Assembly: GCF_040115645.1 (NCBI RefSeq)
Contig: NC_089546.1
Span: 806,001-870,000, forward strand
Direction of reading: 5' to 3'
Length of the DNA: 64,000 bases
Source: Euwallacea fornicatus
Taxonomy: Eukaryota; Arthropoda; Insecta; Coleoptera; Curculionidae
A program made the position numbers and the translations under genes. Positions 57,761 to 64,000 of this stretch are shown one piece after another (within the stretch, counting starts at the first letter, position 1; every line of letters starts with the position of its first letter). The notes beneath the pieces are model-generated. The model worked only from the letters and a program-made list of their open reading frames with translations, was not told the origin of the DNA and made no database searches.

Positions 57761-59176
57761 TTAATTTAAAATGATTAACCTTCACATCGGTTACTTCTAG
57801 ACCCATTTTTCAGGAGTGCCTTTTTTCAATAGAAGTAAATATACAATAAGCCTATTTTAATGCAAAAGTGGCATACAGTGTAGCGTAAAAAAGTTAGGCA
57901 CAATTAAAATGTGATGGAATCCTGCCTGTGGCGCCCTCTATCGACAATGAAAAAACTAAGACAATATTTGGATTTTGCGTCATAAAAAAAACCTACATAC
58001 CAAATGTTGTCCAATTATTACATCTCCGTCTGAAAATATTAAAAAATAAATATAAAAGAAATTTCAATTCTCTCTAATTTTTAAACGAAGACGTTGCGGA
58101 TCTATATTCATAGGACGTTTTGTGATAAAATCAGTTAAAGATTCATAATTAAAAAAGCGCTTGTATTTGTACACCAGTATTTATTTAAAATGTTTCCCAT
58201 CTCTAATAATAAACTCACCAAAAGCATTCTAAATATAAGAAAACACTCTGTACAAACCTACAATTCGCTATTAATGCGAATTGTCCTTTTTTAGCAACGT
58301 TTTTTGGCCTCCAATCAAATTATACATGGTCACAACAGTGACTAGCATTACACAGCATGGATAGAAAACCAGTTTCAAACTTCATAGATTCTGAATCATT
58401 CCAATTATTTATCATTTTCAACCATAATTTCATTTCCTTAGGTTTCTATAGAAACAACAGCCGATTACAGTTTTAATTAATTTAAAGCCATAAATAAAAA
58501 TATTTTATTATTTATGGTGATTTGATGATGGGTTTTCCAAGTCTTGTTGCCCTCAATGTTCCTTCATTATTGGGTAAATAAATGATAGCAAATATTAGAT
58601 TTCTATTGAATTTGATCAATAATAGTTTAGTAATTTGGTTATAGGATGCAGATTATTTAATTACAGTGATAGGAAAGGTATGATTTGTTAAGTGCAATTG
58701 ATAAAACTAATTATTATTGTTAAAATACATTTTGATCTCATTATGTATTTATTCGGTGTAATGGCAATATTTGCGGACCAATTCTGTCAATTGACTTTTA
58801 ATAATTTACTAAATAATAATAATATAAATTAGTTAATACATATAATTACAAGCTGAAAATTTCTATATGACTAAATAATAAAACTGAACATTTTAATAGA
58901 ATTAAACTGGAGATGGCTATTTCCCAAGACACGGAACAAAAATAAACCCCTTCAGTTTAGCCGCATATCTTGTAATAATAATTATTATATCCTTCTTCCG
59001 GTAGCTTTCACAAAAGGCTCTTAAGCCTCCCTCGAGGGCTCTAAAAAATGCATAATTGACGAGCCCTGCGGACGCCAATGTCTCGACTTTCTTCTCGCGA
59101 ATTATGAAATAAATCGCACTCCGTTTTTTTAAATTGTTTTAAGGATAATTATAATTTTGATATTAAAATTTTTTAG

Positions 59177-59340
59177 GAAGAAGGTCCCAATCTAGCGGAA
59201 GTATCTGCAACGGAAAAGGGAGGCACCAAGGAGACGGGAGTGGAAAAGGAAGTGGCGGAAGTTTACCGAGTTATTTAGACGAGAGAGGATCAACAAGTAC
59301 CAATAATTATGAAGATGATCATCGAAGTCAGTTGGATGAT
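59177..59340 (+). CDS. Host gene, internal coding exon B (164 nt)
   Basis: Acceptor TTTTTTAG ends at 59176; donor GTAAGT at 59341. Phase 1 in, phase 0 out. In frame with exon A it reads RRSQSSGSICNGKGRHQGDG, SGKGSGGSLPSYLDERGSTS, TNNYEDDHRSQLDD. A Ser/Gly-rich low-complexity stretch followed by an acidic segment, predicted disordered. The other two frames contain stops, supporting this reading. No known domain. Confidence 0.8.
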
Positions 59341-60158
59341 GTAAGTCCAATTTTATCAATGAAATCTTGCTCGCCTTATTGTAGGAGTTGTGACAAATTA
59401 AAAACCTTTCTTTGAGATTTTCATAAAAACCCGCGTCTTTCGAAAATCAACAGGGGTATTAATTTTCTACCAAACACCTGAGCTTGCAGCTAAAATTACA
59501 CACAGCTTTTATAAAGGGTATGACGCCCAAATTATTAAAAAGCTAATCCCTTTTTATCTCTTCGAGCAATATATTTTTTTAAATATTAAAACCGGTAATA
59601 ATTTAAGTTAGGGCTTTGAGTTTTTTAAGGATCTCATTGCAACCCTGGCTTTTTATTGAATTTTATGACGATCTTTCTGCGTTTTAAGAAAACTGACCGT
59701 TTTTGGTATTCCAGAAAGGCCAGTGATGTAGTTTGCTTTTAAACTTAGTGTTAAAATTTTTAAAATTGTTTTTCAATCTGACGCCTTTATCTTGGATTTG
59801 TCTCATTTAAATTTGCTTGTGACGTTAGAATCTTGGTGTTGCACTAGAAGTTGAGGATTTTCACGGTCGGCCAAACTCTATTCTATTGTTTTCTGGACTT
59901 CGAAATCATGGTCCCGGGAATATTTATCTGTCTACATCTGCGGTGAACATTATCAATGGGCCAAGTAATCTCTCAGGTGTGTCGACAATAACTAAGACTG
60001 CAATTGAATCGTCGTATGGTAACACTTTATATGAAGGGGTAAAACGTCGAAATTATTAACAGCCTAATCCCTTTTTACTTTCTCAAGTACCTCTTATTTA
60101 TTAAAGATTAAAATGCGAATTACTTAAGTCAAAATATTATCTCTGAATTTCAATTTAG
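59341..60158 (+). other. Intron between exons B and C
   Basis: GTAAGT to TTTAG. Contains 'aattattaaaaagctaatccctttttat' (about 59530) and a similar 'aattattaacagcctaatcccttttta' (about 60050), a diverged direct repeat some 520 bp apart. No other feature. Confidence 0.65.
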
Positions 60159-60360
60159 AGTGAAAGACTTCCTCCGTTGGGTGATGGAGCTCCCCTGCAC
60201 TGGAAATTCTCGGATGGACAGACATCTCAGCTACAAGACCAAGGATACGGTTCGGAGAGATCACCTGAAGAAGAATATCCGCCCCCACTGCCGGATCACG
60301 ACATGGAGCAGTGCCATCACCATTTAGAGGCACATTCGTGCTACCCTTTCATTACATCCG
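60159..60360 (+). CDS. Host gene, internal coding exon C (202 nt)
   Basis: Acceptor CAATTTAG ends at 60158; donor GTAAAT at 60361. Phase 0 in, phase 1 out. It reads SERLPPLGDGAPLHWKFSDG, QTSQLQDQGYGSERSPEEEY, PPPLPDHDMEQCHHHLEAHS, CYPFITS. A proline-rich PPPLP (potential SH3/WW ligand) and a His-rich patch are visible. The antisense frame 60124-60333 is a shadow. Style resembles disordered parts of large signalling or scaffold proteins; I cannot name the gene. The next exon lies beyond the window. Confidence 0.8.
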
Positions 60361-63300
60361 GTAAATATTTAATTCACTAATGCAATGATATTTTAATTAT
60401 TCTTATGTAGATCACCTAATAGATTGGTTGTTAAACAATTTGGGTTGAGAAAAGACGTTCTTCTTGTACACACGCCATTAGTTCGTTCACATGTTTCATA
60501 GAGTATGAAATCATTTTTGTCATCGTTAGGTTTGAGCTTCTTCTTATAAGAGTTTTCAGTATCTAATAGAGATGTGATTTCTTGAGGAAAGTACCAATAT
60601 TATTTTGAAATATGAGCTTTCAAATAGAATCTGAAAAATTTTCTTTTTCCTCCTCAGTCAGACCGTACGAAAGTATGTTAATCAGTACCTGTTAAGGTCT
60701 TGTTTATATAAAGTATTTTCCACGAATAAAATGATTTTGATCATCAGTTTTGCACAATCAAAATAAATAATCTATATCAGACACTGCCAGATTAATCTTA
60801 AGGGTGTCTTAAACATAGATAATTTCTTAGGATTCCATAGATCTTGGCTCCAATTAAATTATTATGGTAAGGTCATTGGGGATTAAGTAAATTTGATCTT
60901 TGAACCACTCTTTATCTTCACTATTTAATAGAAAAATTGTAATTATCCCATATTGTCGTACGCTCTTAAGTCCTTATTATTTTACTTATTAACGTTCTTT
61001 CATAGTTGCGGCTTTCATATTCAATTCTTCTCCTTTCATAAGTTTTCGAATTGTTAAATTTATAAGTTTACTGGAAGTTTTGGACTCGGCTCCACATTTC
61101 TCCAAGGAATTATTTCAACCCGTGTTTTCTCAATTTATAGTATTTGAAATTTTCTAAATTCCCCCAAAACTCTGTTCAATTCACTCTTCAGTCTAGATTA
61201 ATTGATTGGTGAGTAGACCTATTCCATTGGGAACTGCTCATAAAATTCCTCACAGGTTGTTCCAAATATATTAGAGTTTCGTGATGGTGGTTATTAGAAA
61301 CATAGAATTTCTCGACAAATTCTAAAAATACAATTAACTGACAGTTGTCGATAATGGAAAATTATCGAAGTTGATGGATACCATTCAAACGCTAGCTTGA
61401 AATTGGGGATGTGCTATCCTTGCATTAACTTATAAAACGAAATTACTCAAAACCTATACAACTTTATCATCAGTAATTAAATATGAACATACGTTATTTT
61501 TCAAAGTAGTTTCATGTTTCCATTAGTTTTGTTTTAATTTTCAGCATTTTTTTTATGTCTATGTTGGCTCTATTTTTATGAACAATCTATAGAAAATATT
61601 AAGCAAAGCTTGGCAGCATACTAAAGTATGTACCTTCTACAGTGTTGTGACAATAAGAGTAACAAAATACTTTCCGCATATTAACAATTTGCAATTCGGC
61701 AGACATCTACATCTGCCACTTTCAATGCCCAACTGCATACATCTTGAAAATTATTAATTCTAAGAAAGTTAACATATTAATAAATTTGTATTTAAAATTA
61801 AATGTAGAATCCAACAATGCAATAATATACAGAGTGTTCCATTCCAAATAAACAGGCAAGAATTGACTTCCGGTACAACCAGAAGAGTGACGTCATTTAA
61901 AATATTTTAGATGAAGTCGCTCCAAAGTTCTCACAAAACCGCTAAATTTGGGTAACTTCGTATTTATATATTTCACAAAACGTCTAATGGGAGTTCTCGG
62001 TGGGGCACCTGGTATAGAAAAAAGTCTCTTCGAAAACCGTGCATATATCGTCTTGAAAATATATATCCAGGAAACACATATTAAAAAAACTAAATTCTGT
62101 TATTTATTCAGCTATTTAAGTAATATTGAAATTAAAAAATTTACATCATCCTGTTTATAAGTTACCACATTCAGTGTTCCTTTATTTTAACTGCTTAATA
62201 CGTACGTTTGGAACTCCAAATAGGCGAAGACGCTTAAGCAAAAGCTTAGGGAGCGTATTTTGTACGGACACTTTTATATAGAATACCTCTTTCTGTTTGA
62301 CAATGATGAATTTCTGAGATATACAGTATGGATAAATTAAAGTTTTCCTCATTTCTAATTCTCATTCTCCCAACTTTCTCTTCATGAATTTTTGGTCAAT
62401 GATGAATTCTAAGAATGATTTCTTTCACTCCGGAAATAAAAACTTTATAAATTATTGAAAAATTCGTTAGATGTCCCTTTTCAGAGTGAACTTTGTAAAT
62501 TGTTAAAAGCTTTGCCATATGCGAAAAATTCTAGTGATTTTTATCTGTGATTTTTCGAAATATGTCCTACGTTATTTCCCATGAGCATCTCCTCAGAGAG
62601 CTGAGGATCGGAGAATTGGCATCTCACGAGACCTCGATTAAGTGGTAAATTAATTATTCACTTCCGAGCTGAAATTTTTAATCGGTAAGATACTAAATGA
62701 AGTGAGGTCTTGAACGATGAGAATTTAGATTAATGATTTCAGTATAAATTATCAAATTCCTATTCCATATATCTGAAAGATTTTTAAGCTCCCTTGTAAC
62801 TTAAGTAGGCTCCAAATCTTAAGTTTCTTTTTTAATTCGATTTATTTTATCTTATGTTGGTTTATTTCCTTCCGTTTCAATTTTTTTAACAAATGGTGAG
62901 GAGTTTTGTTTCAGACTGCAAATATGTCTTAATTTCTTCTTAGCTACCTCTAGCATGTTTTCACTTCTAGTTTTTAGAATTTTCTCAATGTTTCCATCAT
63001 TGCTTCCCTAGTAAGCTTCTTCTTCAGGGAATGCCATTTGGAATATTCGAACTGTACATGGAATCCTTATTGATTAACTTTATACATTTTGAAATTTCTC
63101 TCGTATTTCAGACGTTCCTTGAATTTGCGACTTCTGCAATTGATTATTTCTGACCTCTTCAGTGCGAAATGCATAATTTTTGACTTCTAAGTTTTGAAGG
63201 TACTCTTTAATCCTTGGTTAACGGCAAAGATGATGAATTACTTAATTGAGAAGTTGGAATTCTTGATTTCCGAATATTTAGATTCTGATTGCATGGTCTC

Positions 63301-63999
63301 AAAGCGATGGTAGTTTCTCATTCGTAATCGGTTTCATCAGATTATTCAAAAAAATATTTATATCGCTGTTGGATACATAGGAATTAAACTTACTAAAATG
63401 AAGATTTCAAGATCAGGAAAACTTGATATAATTGAAAACCCAGAAGATAATTTCTATGGTGATTTTTATCATCTAAAAAATATTAAAATTATGATAAATT
63501 TTATTAATTTCTAACCAAAAGTAGCTTATGACCTCTTTGAATATAAAGTAAAGTAAAATATAATAATAATAAAAGAAATAAGTAAAAGTTTTGAGAGTAT
63601 TTTATGTGACGAATCATAAGATGCCTTACCTATCACTTTCTTTTTCATATATGTGTACACATATTATTCTTCTTTGATGTCCATAGAAAAATGTAAATTG
63701 GTCTTCATGAACCATTGCAACATTTTCATTTTAAATGGTATATCTCATTACTATTCCTTTGCTTGTTTCGCTTATAAGTTTGACTATAATATGCCATCGA
63801 CACAGGCAAACGAGAATTGCAAAGAAAGCTTCCATAAAATCTTTATGATCTCGGTTTACATAAATTTTTTATCATTAGCTCAAAGTTTCTATTGCTTAGA
63901 GGTCTTGGTTAGAGTTACTTATATCCATATCTCATCATTTCATCATTAATTCTGTCATATCTCCTTTTATACATTTTGTAGTTTAACTATTTAATTTCT
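60361..63999 (+). other. Intron after exon C, to window end
   Basis: No further exon recognised. 'tatacagagtgttccattcc' at about 61827 starts with a mariner-type tip (TA|CAGAGTGTTCC) followed by 'gacttccggtacaacc', as in long-TIR elements here, but I could not pair it with an inverted end. It may be a one-ended remnant. The open frame at 61948-62160 lies in that remnant and matches nothing. Confidence 0.45.
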
Positions 64000-64000
64000 T

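Larger units (their letters stand above)
54328..58250 (+). mobile_element. Long-TIR mariner-like element split by two nested elements
   Basis: TA at 54326-54327 and 58251-58252. The tips CAGTGTTTTAATTACGTATA and CAGAGTGTTTTCTTATATTT (right, inverted) lead into TIRs of about 340-400 bp (54328-54667, 57838-58250). They share 'actgattttatcacaaaa', 'gatgtaataat.gg.caa', 'gcaaaatccaaatat' and 'ttttttacg.tacactgtatg'. The inner piece at 57454-57837 is the transposase C-terminus. Removing the nested elements leaves about 1.1 kb. Confidence 0.85.
53874..59176 (+). other. Intron between exons A and B
   Basis: A 5.3-kb intron from GTAAGA to TTTTTTAG. It holds a nested transposon cluster at 54328-58250. 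The remainder (53874-54327, 58251-59176) is AT-rich with no recognised features. Confidence 0.7.

Noticed and set aside
61948..62160. 70-residue open frame in the last intron
   Set aside because: Lies in an apparent transposon remnant; no family match.
1..63999. tRNA, rRNA, CRISPR or bacterial operon features
   Set aside because: None recognised; ribosome-binding-site-like purine runs occur in an intron-bearing, insect-type context and were ignored.

Overview
The window looks like insect nuclear DNA, order not determined: AT-rich, intron-split coding exons with GT/AG borders, an arthropod-style TATA/Inr core promoter, and a dense load of insect transposon types (Tc1, DD34D mariner, DD41D mariner-like, BEL/Pao, an R1-type LINE and a Penelope-like or similar GIY-YIG retroelement). 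There is no bacterial, viral or organellar gene layout. No tRNA, rRNA or CRISPR array was recognised.

Host gene. Three exons on the + strand (53610-53873, 59177-59340, 60159-60360) join in one open frame with consistent phases (1/1, 1/0, 0/1). They encode a low-complexity, Ser/Gly/Pro-rich protein segment that I could not assign to a family. The gene runs off the right edge. Two short candidate first exons far upstream (ATG 12485, ATG 18484) both end in phase 1 at 'TTCG|GTAAG' and could splice to the 53610 acceptor. If so, the locus uses alternative promoters across an intron of more than 35 kb, and nearly everything else here is intronic.

Mobile DNA, left to right. R1-type LINE relic (1.24-2.43 kb, minus). 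Tc1 relic with terminal inverted repeats (TIRs) (3.77-5.21). A divergent tandem repeat of about 175 bp (6.7-10.85) split by a foldback element (7372-8798, itself carrying a solo LTR) and by a DD41D element (9148-10684). Foldback (10999-11679). Tc1 relic (13.59-15.43). Foldback (20461-21108). Two DD41D relics 18 bp apart (24278-26188, 26207-27909). BEL/Pao polyprotein relic (28.97-33.05) interrupted by a mariner. Two foldbacks (35791-36554, 36631-37170). A nearly intact Tc1 element (38963-40581) whose transposase has one premature stop. Mariner relic (41.5-42.2). DD41D-type relics (43.95-44.95, 45453-46856). GIY-YIG retroelement relic (47.15-48.0) with an inverted partner at 53.04-53.34. Tc1 relic with an unknown insert (48.0-50.2). 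Internally deleted mariner (50386-50929) abutting a DD41D relic (50932-52933) that holds a nested foldback. Finally a nest in the host intron at 54328-58250: one long-TIR element containing two others placed 6 bp apart.

The strongest theme is a set of insect mariner-like elements with unusually long TIRs (about 125 to 370 bp) and a D-to-D spacing of 41 residues, which I counted in five copies. Alongside are short non-coding palindromic elements that share TA target sites and CAGGG-type tips. One small, well-preserved copy (54668-55610) keeps only the DNA-binding half of the transposase.
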